Shown here in pieces: positions 1-8,158 of a DNA stretch of 14,457 nt. Source of the DNA: Candidatus Cloacimonas sp. SDB (GTDB lineage Bacteria > Cloacimonadota > Cloacimonadia > Cloacimonadales > TCS61); assembly GCA_001412425.1 (NCBI GenBank), contig LKUH01000489.1:1-14457 (forward strand). Direction: 5' to 3'. Position numbers and translations under genes: made by a program. Within the stretch, counting starts at the first letter, position 1, and each line of letters opens with the position of its first letter. Under the pieces are notes generated by a model. The model ran no database searches. It was not told where the DNA came from and worked only from the letters and a program-made list of their open reading frames with translations.

Positions 1-88
1 ATCTGATAATGAGTATTAACGAAATTCTATAAAAAAATAAATAATACATATGTGCAATAAAAGTGTAATATGCAATCTTTTATTGACA

Positions 89-125
89 AAATTCCCGGCA
101 GTCGGAATTTCTCTTTTATTTTATT
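89..125 (+). terminator. Probable Rho-independent terminator of an upstream gene
   Basis: A 7-bp inverted repeat, AAATTCC (89-95) with GGAATTT (104-110), encloses an 8-nt loop and is followed at once by a T-rich run (111-125). This is the form of an intrinsic terminator reading rightwards, for a gene ending before the window. The stem is AT-rich and short, so it may be weak. A TTGACA hexamer at 83-88 abuts it, so a role in a promoter or attenuator is an alternative. No open frame of any length is seen in bases 1-187. Confidence 0.4.
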
Positions 126-196
126 TAATATCATTTATTTTTTATATTTACCTTCTTTAAGCTCAAAAATCATATTTATTTGGAATAGTGAGAATT

Positions 197-967
197 ATGA
201 ATAATATTGTAATAGATATCGGCAATTCCAATATTGTAATTGGTATTTATAAAAAAGAAAATCTACAGAAAAAGCTCAGACTTTATTCAGATAAATCCGG
301 TACGGAACAATATTACCTGAAACAAATAAAATATCTGATCGAGATCAATCAGCTTAAGATCAGTGAATTTAAATGTGCAGCTCTCTCTTCTGTAGTTCCG
401 GAGCTTACTAATATTCTGGTTCACTGTATTGCAAGCATATTTGATTGCCCGGTTGAAATTGTTACATCAAATACCGATTTAGGCTTGAAGTTTCCGGTTA
501 AAGATTTCAGCCATATTGGAACTGATCTCATAGTGAATGCATTTGCTGCCAGAAACATTTATAAAACCAACTGCATTATCTGTGATCTGGGTACGGCTAC
601 AACAATCCAACTAGTTGGATCAGACGGATATTTTTACGGCTATTCTATCGCACCCGGATTAACTACATCCACTGAGTGTATCTGTTCCAAGGCTTCCCAA
701 TTATCAATTCTCGATCTTGATGAGAAAAGTGATTTACTGGGCACCGATACAAGAACCGCTTTACTATCAGGCCTGGTGAAAGGTCACATTTTTATGTTAA
801 AAGAATTCATTACCCAGATTAAAAGAAAATATGATTCTCTGAATGAGTTTACTACTATTGCTACCGGAGGGCTTTCCGGCATGATCGGCAGGGATCTGGA
901 TGAGATCGATATTATTGATGAGAATTTAACTCTGGATGGTCTCAATCTGATTTGTGAAAGAAATTGA
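197..967 (+). CDS. coaX: Type III pantothenate kinase (CoaX)
   Basis: It phosphorylates pantothenate with ATP, the first step of coenzyme A synthesis in the cytoplasm. The 256-residue length is normal for type III PanK. Family landmarks run in order: DIGNSN at residues 7-12 (phosphate-binding loop of the ASKHA fold), GTD at 108-110 (position of the catalytic Asp), DLGTATT at 130-136, IAPG at 151-154, GTDT at 182-185, ATGG at 222-225, and a C-terminal stretch close to the usual LTLEGL..I.ERN. I chose ATG at 197 rather than the in-frame GTG at 188: a start at 197 gives the usual hydrophobic run straight into DIGN, and GTGAG just upstream is a passable ribosome site. Oddities: the Arg that usually follows the catalytic Asp is Leu111, and the usual GG before IAPG is partly replaced (GYS). 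The stop lies 5 nt before the sprA start, so the two are probably co-transcribed. The family assignment is firm. Confidence 0.93.
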   Translation: MNNIVIDIGNSNIVIGIYKKENLQKKLRLYSDKSGTEQYYLKQIKYLIEINQLKISEFKCAALSSVVPELTNILVHCIASIFDCPVEIVTSNTDLGLKFPVKDFSHIGTDLIVNAFAARNIYKTNCIICDLGTATTIQLVGSDGYFYGYSIAPGLTTSTECICSKASQLSILDLDEKSDLLGTDTRTALLSGLVKGHIFMLKEFITQIKRKYDSLNEFTTIATGGLSGMIGRDLDEIDIIDENLTLDGLNLICERN

Positions 968-972
968 ATCTT

Positions 973-3900
973 ATGAAAATCCTGCTTACAATATTTCTGT
1001 TTCTGCTGTTAATATCATTTGAACTTACCGCAATAGTTTATGTTCCGGATTATTATTTAAAAGGTTGTCCCGATATTATTGAGAATGAAATTGATTTTTT
1101 TAAAATCTATAATATATCAACCGCAGGAAGTAGTATAACATTTCTTCTTCCCAGTGCTGAAATAAAAGCTAAACAAGAAATTTTTTATGAGAGAAGAAGG
1201 ATTAAATTTACCGCAACCTTAAATGAGCGGGAATTATATCCTCCCGTATACCTTAGTTTCGAGACTTATAGGAATAATGTTATCCGCAAGAATTTCTATA
1301 AAGGGTTAGCGCAAATTTATAAAGAAACTATTCAGGATAAGGAAAAACCCGCCGGAGAAGGTTTGATCCCCGAAATAGTTATTGACCTTCCCAATATTGC
1401 TCTGCCCAGATCGGTGCGAAAATTTATGGGGGATAAAGCGGGAAGATTAAGCCTGGATGGAAGCCAGAAGCTTACATTTGCCGGCAGCAGTACTTCAACA
1501 GATAATCCCGGTAGCGAAGGTGATCAAAATAAAAGTTTCGATCTGGTAATGAAACAGGATCTCAATCTGAGACTGAAAGGAACAATCGGCGAAAAGATCC
1601 ATGTTAATGTTAATCATTCCTCTTCTTCAGAAGATACTTTTCTTTCCAGTCCCAATGATATTAACATAAGCTACAAGGGTTTTGAAGATGAAGTTGTAAA
1701 ATCCATCGAAGGTGGTAATATAGCACTTTCACTCACCGGATCTAAATTCATTAGCTACTCGGCTTCATCCGAAGGATTGTTTGGAATAAAATCCAATATG
1801 GAATTTGGTAGTTTGAAACTGACGACCATTTTCGGTAAAGATGAAGCTAAAAAAAATACAAAAAAATATAAAGGTACTACTCAGGCAGATTCAACAAATA
1901 TCAAAAGTAAAGATTTTGTAAACAGAACACACTATTTTATTGATGACCCCAGCTTGTTATATGAGCTTTATACAATAGCTGATTCCGGAAGCGGTGATTA
2001 TTATGCCGGCTATGCTGATAATGCAGTTAAAACCGATGCTTCAGGAGCATGGCTGATCAAATCTCCCCAACTATTACCCGATATCGGCTCGCTTGAAGTA
2101 TTTATCGACGATAACCAGGCTTATAATAATTACGATACAGTAGCCGGTACAGATCTTAGTGGAAATGGTGATTATCAATTTGATGCTCTGATCGAAGGCT
2201 CAGGCTTTACGATGGATTACGATTCGGGTATCCTGAAAATAAATAGAACTGTAGGTACAAATAATACGATCGGAATTATTTATACCAGAAATGGACAAAT
2301 GGTGGGATCAAAAGAATCTGATCCCATCAGAGTAAAACTTTTGCGCCAGGCAAATCAGAATTACCTGAGTCCCTATTGGAATTTTCAGGTCAGAAATATC
2401 TACAGCCTGGGCATACAAAATATCAAAAGTGAAGGTTTTGAAGTTAATGTTTACACTCTGGGATCAGATAACACCAAAAATTATTACAATGAAGACGGCA
2501 TACTTTATACGGAATATCTTAAACTTGATATCAATCAGGATGGCTTTGTAAATGGAGAAGATGCAACTATAGATTTGAATGCGGGATTAATTATCTTTCC
2601 CTTTATCAGACCGTTTGAAGCCCTGGGCGATGAAGTTATCTACGTTGATGATACGCCCTCTTACGAAGAATACTCGATCTGGATTGGAGTGAAGGGTAAG
2701 ATTGGCCGGGAATTGATAAATCTGAATCAAATGAATATTCTGCCCGGTAGTGTGGTGATTAAGCTTACAACCGTAACCGGAACAACTACTCTGACCGAAA
2801 ATATCGATTATCTGGTCGATTATGATTTTGGAAATATTACAATCCTGGACGCTGAGGCAAAAGATACCGATAATGAGCTGGATATAAATTATCAATATAA
2901 ACCACTTTTTGCCATTGAAAGTAAAACGCTGATGGGTTTAAGAGCCGATATGAATATTACTGACCAGATAAAAGTAGGCGGAACATTTATCTACCAGTCC
3001 GAAAAAGTATCGGAAGATAGACCTAAGATCGGAAGCGAAAACCGTAGTATTCTTCTGGCTGATATCGATGGAGAAGTTAGTGTGGATGCACCATTTTTAA
3101 CCAGTATGATTGATTGGTTTCCACTGCTCAAAACTGACGCTGACTCCAAGATCAGTATCTCCGGTGAAGTAGCCATGAGTCTTCCTAAAATCTATGGAAG
3201 TGACAAGCAGAACGATAAAAAAGAAGCCTATATAGACGACATGGAGTCGATCCTGAATATTTATCCCCTGGGAGTTGTGCGAAGGACCTGGGCACAAGCC
3301 AGCAAACCTTATGACACTAATTTCGGTAAAGCCAGAATTAACTGGTATAATCCTCAGAACATCAGAGCTCGTGATATTTATGACCCTTCCTCTTTATCTT
3401 CCGATGAAGAAGATGACAAAGTGTCAGTGCTGGCTTGTAAGATCTATCCTTCCGACCTGGGAAACCCCGGTATTACCAATAAATACTGGGCTGGAGTTAT
3501 GAAATATATTGGGAATCAGGTTGATCTTTCCGAAAAAAAATACCTTGAATTTCTGGTGAAAGTAGATTCTCTGCCAGGTAATATTAACCCCAAACCGGTT
3601 GTTATGCATATTAACCTTGGGGATATAAATGAAGACTTTTATACGGATTTTGGTGGAGAAGGCATACTCAATACTGAGGATGGTGTAACAGGAAATTTCC
3701 CGGATGGCAGTCTGGATTTTGGGGAAGATGTAGGATTAGATGGTATTAAAAACGGAGACCCTGGTGATGATCCCAATGATAACTATGATAATGATACTGA
3801 GACTATTGATGGAGATACTGAATATCCCAATATTAATGGTACTGAGAACAATGGCTATCTGGATTCCGAAGATCTGGATGGTAATGGTTTTCTTAACACA

Positions 3901-6900
3901 ACAGATGTATATTTTGAATATTCCATCGTCATAAGCGATACTATCTCTGAATATCTTACCAGTGAATACAATAACTGGAAATTGTTTAGAATACCTCTGG
4001 ATGATGTAAATAATTACAGGATTGTCAGTAATATTCCGGGCACCGAACCTGATCTTGAGGATATCAGTTTTGCCAGAATCTGGTTTGAAGTTGAGGAAAA
4101 AGCCCGAATAAAATTAGTTTCTGCAGATCTGGTTGGCAATAAATGGGAAGAAACTGGCATCAGAGATCGCGAAGGTGAACAGATCCTGACAGAAGACCAG
4201 TTTATGATTGCAGGAATAATTGATAATCAGAAAAATCCTAACTATACTCCTGCTCCCGGCACAGTAATAAAAGAAGATAATGAAGTTACTCTGGAACAAT
4301 CTCTCATTATTGACTATGATAATCTGCATCCCCGGCATATGGGACTGGTTCGACAGAATTTCTGGGAAGGCACAAATCAGAATAAAGGATTGAATTTGCT
4401 GGGTTATGATGAAATTCGATTCTGGGTATATACCCAAACAAACAGTCCTGCCTTGGATGATTCTCTCATCATCAGGATTGGAGCAGATTCCTTGAACTAT
4501 TATGAAATATTATCCCCCCTGGATCCCCAGCCAGTCGAAGGTAAAATGATAAGAGAGGGCTGGAACGCTGTTAATATCAAATTTTCCGATTTAACTTATC
4601 TTAAAGCTTTAAGCGAAAGTGATGTATCCTACGAAAAAACGATTGCTGGAAAAACCTACAGATTCAGTAAATTTAGAAATCCTACCCTCTCTAACGTGAA
4701 AGAGATCCGTTTGGGTATGAAAGCAGGTGATTACTTTACTGGCAGACTCTATTTCGATGACATTAGAGCGGCAAATCCTTATGAGGAGCTGGGTTTTGCT
4801 GCCAGAAGCGATTTTCACACTACTTTTGCTGATTTTTCCACTCTGGATATCAATCTGAATTGGAAAACCCCAAATTTCCAGTCTTCTGGCACCCGTTCTC
4901 AAAATATAAGTTATATCGAAAGCACAACTCTTAATATTTCTAATAAAATTTATCTTAATAAGTTCTTTCCTGCTCAGTGGGGTATGAATATTCCTCTGAA
5001 TTTATCTCGCAAATATAGTTTGGGAATTCCCAGATTTAAAGCAAATTCTGATATTTTAAGAAAAAATTTAAGCGCAGAAGACAAAATAAGAGAACAAAAT
5101 GAAACCCTGGATTATTCAGCCAGCATCAATTTGTCTCTCAATAAGACTCCGGAAAATAAAATACTGGAATACACACTTAAGAATTCAACTTTGTCGGGAA
5201 GTATTTCCAATAAAAGATCAACATCTTCTACCAGTACAGATACCACTTTCGCTTATACAGCTAAACACACCTACAGTCTTGATATTCCTAAAGATGATAT
5301 CGATCTGCGGTTGTGGGGGGATTATTATTTCTATTTCTTACCCAATACCTTTACTAACTCGATAAACTATAAAGTAAGTTTTCCCAAAAGATGGAGATGG
5401 GACACATATTCAGATTCCGTGGGTCAATGGGTTCCTCAGACTAATACTAATGATTCTAAAACCCTGGATACAGATTCCTATATCAAATATGACATTTTCA
5501 GTGATTTCTCTACCTCTTATAAGCTGGTCACGAACCGGGATCTTATTCTGGAAGGCGACCTGTTCGGTTTACCTCTGGGCAAGGAAAAAACCCGGAATCA
5601 GACAATAAAACTGGATTATGTTCCGAACTTTACAGACAGAATTTTTAAAATTGATGCTGGACTGGAAATCAAATATAAAGATGACCATAAAAAACAATCA
5701 TCCGGCAGTGAAGAAGAATATCTCTACTATGGTGATATTTCCAGAAATATTTCTGCGGGAGCCTCACTAAAAAACAGTGATCTGCTCAATTCACTTCTAA
5801 AAGCTTTTGGCGGGAAAGAAGTAGATACTAAAGGCAAGAAGGAAGAGCTTCTGAAAAAATCTGAAATGAATCTTCCAGGTGATGAAGATAAATTTATCGA
5901 AGCTATGGAACCTTCTGAAAAAAATGAATTTCCTTCCCAGGAAGAGAAACAAATTGAAAAAGATGAAACAGAAAGAACAGAACCCGAATATAAAACTGGA
6001 ATAGAAGAAGCTGAAAAAGAAATTACCGAGCAGATAGAAGAAAAAACTGAAACACCATCTGAAGAGATTCCTGAAAATATAGAGGAAGAACAGGAAAAAG
6101 AAAAAACATCCGGATTCAATCCATTCTTAAGTTTAATTTCTTATCTGGCTCGGATAGAAAATGTCAGATTCAACTATTCCAATGATTATGGTACCGGGTA
6201 TGAAAAAAGAATTGAGCGACCAAGCTTGATGTATCAACTGGGAATACCTCATGCACTTCCTGATCTGGAAATTAAAAGAAAAACAGATAACAACCGCTAC
6301 ACAGTAAACACAGGATTACCAATCCTGAATACCCTTTCTACTTCCTGGGGCTATACTTACGAGATCAAAAAAACTTATGAAAACCCCGCCGAAAACTATG
6401 GCAACATGACCATCAATACGGTTTTTCCCAATGTTACCGCAACTTTAACGAGTTTTGAAAAACTTATCAGAGCAGAAAAAATTCTAACTAGCTCAAGATT
6501 AAGCACCAGCTATTCCTATGCTGTTGAAGAACGGGGAGTGATCGACTGGGATAAACCTAAAACAGTAAAAACCACTACCTCGCTTCAACCTCTAATTTCA
6601 TGGAATGGTAACTGGATCCATAATATTACCAGTAATTTTTCACTCAATTATTTCAATTCTAAAAGTGTGACAGATAACGGGACTTTTAACTCAATCACCA
6701 ATGAGACCAGACAGAATGTTGCCAGTAATTTTTCCTGGACCTTTTCTGCTGAAAGGGGAATTAAACTTCCCTTCCTGGCAAAAAAATTAACCTTCAAGAA
6801 CGAAATGACAGCTGATCTGGGAATTACTATGGAAAAAACTTACAGCACCAGAAAAGGAACCTCCAGCCTTGTTGTGGAAAGAGATATGTTCAAATATACC

Positions 6901-7041
6901 ATCACACCCGGAGCTTCCTATAAATTCAGTAATAACATAAAAGGTGGCTTAACAAGTAATTATGACTGGATTGATAACCGCAAGAACGGGCAGACAATAA
7001 AGACTTTTCGCTTAAGCATCTGGATAGAGATTTTATTCTAG
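973..7041 (+). CDS. sprA: SprA-family outer-membrane protein (type IX secretion translocon homologue)
   Basis: In Bacteroidota SprA is the giant outer-membrane barrel through which type IX secretion cargo passes. This protein has 2022 residues, somewhat shorter than the roughly 2400 of the flavobacterial form. Residues 1-20 look like a Sec signal peptide (MK, then a Leu/Ile/Phe-rich core ending LTA). An N-terminal SprA-type block spans about 153-300 (GSQKLTFAGS, repeated glycine-aromatic strands, SLTGS, LFGIKS). Later family landmarks are AYIDDMES near 752-759, EDVGLDG at 918-924 with an Asp/Asn-rich run behind it, LYFDDIR near 1259-1265, and KFFPAQWG near 1330-1337. The C-terminus alternates polar and hydrophobic residues and ends in Phe, as outer-membrane barrels do. 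Two 12-residue calcium-type loops lie at 519-530 and 967-978. A Glu-rich insert fills 1615-1711. I chose ATG 973 over TTG 964 because it gives a clean signal peptide; the ribosome site is weak, which fits translational coupling to coaX. No other T9SS component is in view, so secretion activity is inferred. Confidence 0.85.
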   Translation: MKILLTIFLFLLLISFELTAIVYVPDYYLKGCPDIIENEIDFFKIYNISTAGSSITFLLPSAEIKAKQEIFYERRRIKFTATLNERELYPPVYLSFETYRNNVIRKNFYKGLAQIYKETIQDKEKPAGEGLIPEIVIDLPNIALPRSVRKFMGDKAGRLSLDGSQKLTFAGSSTSTDNPGSEGDQNKSFDLVMKQDLNLRLKGTIGEKIHVNVNHSSSSEDTFLSSPNDINISYKGFEDEVVKSIEGGNIALSLTGSKFISYSASSEGLFGIKSNMEFGSLKLTTIFGKDEAKKNTKKYKGTTQADSTNIKSKDFVNRTHYFIDDPSLLYELYTIADSGSGDYYAGYADNAVKTDASGAWLIKSPQLLPDIGSLEVFIDDNQAYNNYDTVAGTDLSGNGDYQFDALIEGSGFTMDYDSGILKINRTVGTNNTIGIIYTRNGQMVGSKESDPIRVKLLRQANQNYLSPYWNFQVRNIYSLGIQNIKSEGFEVNVYTLGSDNTKNYYNEDGILYTEYLKLDINQDGFVNGEDATIDLNAGLIIFPFIRPFEALGDEVIYVDDTPSYEEYSIWIGVKGKIGRELINLNQMNILPGSVVIKLTTVTGTTTLTENIDYLVDYDFGNITILDAEAKDTDNELDINYQYKPLFAIESKTLMGLRADMNITDQIKVGGTFIYQSEKVSEDRPKIGSENRSILLADIDGEVSVDAPFLTSMIDWFPLLKTDADSKISISGEVAMSLPKIYGSDKQNDKKEAYIDDMESILNIYPLGVVRRTWAQASKPYDTNFGKARINWYNPQNIRARDIYDPSSLSSDEEDDKVSVLACKIYPSDLGNPGITNKYWAGVMKYIGNQVDLSEKKYLEFLVKVDSLPGNINPKPVVMHINLGDINEDFYTDFGGEGILNTEDGVTGNFPDGSLDFGEDVGLDGIKNGDPGDDPNDNYDNDTETIDGDTEYPNINGTENNGYLDSEDLDGNGFLNTTDVYFEYSIVISDTISEYLTSEYNNWKLFRIPLDDVNNYRIVSNIPGTEPDLEDISFARIWFEVEEKARIKLVSADLVGNKWEETGIRDREGEQILTEDQFMIAGIIDNQKNPNYTPAPGTVIKEDNEVTLEQSLIIDYDNLHPRHMGLVRQNFWEGTNQNKGLNLLGYDEIRFWVYTQTNSPALDDSLIIRIGADSLNYYEILSPLDPQPVEGKMIREGWNAVNIKFSDLTYLKALSESDVSYEKTIAGKTYRFSKFRNPTLSNVKEIRLGMKAGDYFTGRLYFDDIRAANPYEELGFAARSDFHTTFADFSTLDINLNWKTPNFQSSGTRSQNISYIESTTLNISNKIYLNKFFPAQWGMNIPLNLSRKYSLGIPRFKANSDILRKNLSAEDKIREQNETLDYSASINLSLNKTPENKILEYTLKNSTLSGSISNKRSTSSTSTDTTFAYTAKHTYSLDIPKDDIDLRLWGDYYFYFLPNTFTNSINYKVSFPKRWRWDTYSDSVGQWVPQTNTNDSKTLDTDSYIKYDIFSDFSTSYKLVTNRDLILEGDLFGLPLGKEKTRNQTIKLDYVPNFTDRIFKIDAGLEIKYKDDHKKQSSGSEEEYLYYGDISRNISAGASLKNSDLLNSLLKAFGGKEVDTKGKKEELLKKSEMNLPGDEDKFIEAMEPSEKNEFPSQEEKQIEKDETERTEPEYKTGIEEAEKEITEQIEEKTETPSEEIPENIEEEQEKEKTSGFNPFLSLISYLARIENVRFNYSNDYGTGYEKRIERPSLMYQLGIPHALPDLEIKRKTDNNRYTVNTGLPILNTLSTSWGYTYEIKKTYENPAENYGNMTINTVFPNVTATLTSFEKLIRAEKILTSSRLSTSYSYAVEERGVIDWDKPKTVKTTTSLQPLISWNGNWIHNITSNFSLNYFNSKSVTDNGTFNSITNETRQNVASNFSWTFSAERGIKLPFLAKKLTFKNEMTADLGITMEKTYSTRKGTSSLVVERDMFKYTITPGASYKFSNNIKGGLTSNYDWIDNRKNGQTIKTFRLSIWIEILF

Positions 7042-7102
7042 AATAAAAAATAACTGCTGAATAAATTACCGAATACTATCCATTATTTTTAATAACAGAC
7101 TG

Positions 7103-7146
7103 CCTGAATATCTCAGATTAAGATTTCAGATAATTCAGGATTTTCT
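7103..7146 (+). terminator. Probable terminator after sprA
   Basis: CCTGAATATCT (7103-7113) pairs with AGAT-A-ATTCAGG (7128-7139), giving 11 base pairs with one bulged A at 7132 and a 14-nt loop. A T-rich tail, TTTTCT, begins at 7141. It sits about 60 nt past the sprA stop and before the ribosome site of the next gene, so it probably separates the coaX-sprA unit from the lipid-transport operon. The tail is interrupted by C and A, so termination may be partial. Confidence 0.5.
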
Positions 7147-7159
7147 ATATCAGAAGAGT

Positions 7160-7174
7160 ATCTTTTACTTGACA
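7160..7174 (+). promoter_or_regulatory. Possible -35 element upstream of the MCE operon
   Basis: A perfect TTGACA at 7169-7174 lies 40 nt before the MCE gene start and just after the putative sprA terminator, where an operon promoter is expected. It is preceded by ATCTTTTAC. No good TATAAT-like hexamer is found 16-18 nt downstream (best is TTTCAA at 7192-7197), so this is weak as a standard sigma70 promoter. The call rests on the hexamer and its placement. Confidence 0.25.
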
Positions 7175-7203
7175 CTTTCAATTTCTTTTTATTTCAAAAG
7201 TAT

Positions 7204-7210
7204 GAGGTGG
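7204..7210 (+). promoter_or_regulatory. Strong ribosome binding site of the MCE gene
   Basis: GAGGTGG ends 4 nt before the ATG at 7215. It is the best Shine-Dalgarno match in the window, and it marks this ATG as the true start and as the first gene of a newly initiated transcript. Confidence 0.65.
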
Positions 7211-7214
7211 ATCT

Positions 7215-8147
7215 ATGGTTTCCAAAGCACAGAAATTCAGACTTGGCTTATTTGTTGTTATTTTTTCTTCCCTGATGATAATTTTTATAATTATGATTGC
7301 CGGACAAAAACTGCTGGAAAAAAGAGATTATTATTCCGTTGTTTATAAAGACATATCTGTCAGCGGATTACAGGTTGGTGGAGCAGTAAAGTATCACGGC
7401 ATAAATATCGGCAGAATAGATGATATTTCAATAGATCGTGAAGAGGTGCAAAATGTAGTAGTTGAGATTAGTGTAAAAAAGGGCACTCCCTTAAAAGAAG
7501 ATGTAAAAGCTTCACTGATACCTGTTGGTATAACCGGTCTTCTGCAGATTGAGATCTCGGGGGGGTCTAATGAGGCAGATTTGCTTTCCCCAGGTGCAAA
7601 TATTCAACCAGGTACATCTACATTTGAAAGTATTTCCGGACAGGCTGAGCTCTTGGCTGACAAACTGAATCAGGTGCTTAAGAATATAGGTGAAATAACC
7701 AGTTCCGAAAATCAAGCGCGAATCAACGGCATTTTAAGTAATGTTGACATTATTCTTGCTGATAATAGGGAATCTTTTGAGAATATAATGACCAGCCTGG
7801 ATTCAACCACTTATTATCTCGCTCAGATTTCCAAATCATCCAGTGCAGCTATTGCCCAGTTGAATCAGATCCTGGAATCCCAGCAATTAGCCAATATCTT
7901 AGATAACACGGAAAAAATAACTCAGGATATAGCTTCAGCCGATCTGCATAAATTGATCAATGATCTGAATGAAACAATTAATGAAGTTGACGAAACCTTC
8001 GCTCATTTAGACCAGACCCATTTAAGAACCAGGCAGGATCTGGTCCAAAGTGTTCAAATGCTTAATGAGACCCTGAATTATTTGAACGAATTCTCAAGAT
8101 TGATAAGTGAAGATCCCTCCTTATTGCTCAGATCAAAACGTAAATAA
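7215..8147 (+). CDS. mlaD: MCE-domain (MlaD/PqiB-like) lipid-transport protein with long helical tail
   Basis: This is a 310-residue MCE protein, the substrate-channel part of an Mla-type lipid ABC transporter. A single membrane anchor lies at about 10-30, after a short basic N-terminus (KAQKFR). One MCE domain spans about 38-117, with the typical pattern VSGLQVGGAVKYHGINIGRI and a glycine/hydrophobic pore-loop region, GITGLLQIEISGG. From about 137 to the end the protein is rich in Leu, Ile, Asn and Gln in a helical pattern, and it closes with EDPSLLLRSKR, like the C-terminal tail of PqiB and other long MCE proteins. E. coli MlaD is only 183 residues, so the tail is the main difference. A hexameric ring in the inner membrane with the tails forming a helical tube is inferred from the family. 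It is first in a run with the lipoprotein, permease and ATPase genes. A run of seven G at 7559-7565 lies in the domain-encoding part. Confidence 0.88.
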   Translation: MVSKAQKFRLGLFVVIFSSLMIIFIIMIAGQKLLEKRDYYSVVYKDISVSGLQVGGAVKYHGINIGRIDDISIDREEVQNVVVEISVKKGTPLKEDVKASLIPVGITGLLQIEISGGSNEADLLSPGANIQPGTSTFESISGQAELLADKLNQVLKNIGEITSSENQARINGILSNVDIILADNRESFENIMTSLDSTTYYLAQISKSSSAAIAQLNQILESQQLANILDNTEKITQDIASADLHKLINDLNETINEVDETFAHLDQTHLRTRQDLVQSVQMLNETLNYLNEFSRLISEDPSLLLRSKRK

Positions 8148-8152
8148 GGGAG
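8148..8152 (+). promoter_or_regulatory. Ribosome binding site deciding the lipoprotein start
   Basis: GGGAG begins at the base after the upstream stop codon and ends 6 nt before ATG 8159. It fixes the start there and not at the TTG at 8153, which would leave no room for a ribosome site. Confidence 0.6.
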
Positions 8153-8158
8153 TTGCAA

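Noticed and set aside
188..196. GTG start for coaX three codons upstream
   Set aside because: No ribosome site precedes it, and the ATG at 197 gives the usual family N-terminus.
115..196. TATATT at 143-148 as a coaX promoter -10
   Set aside because: The region is almost all A and T, and the hexamer 17 nt upstream matches TTGACA poorly. It cannot be separated from background.
5727..6119. A 130-codon reverse-strand open frame rich in Ser
   Set aside because: It is the antisense reading of the Glu/Lys-rich insert of sprA (GAA/GAG read as TTC/CTC/TCT). It has no ribosome site or family likeness.
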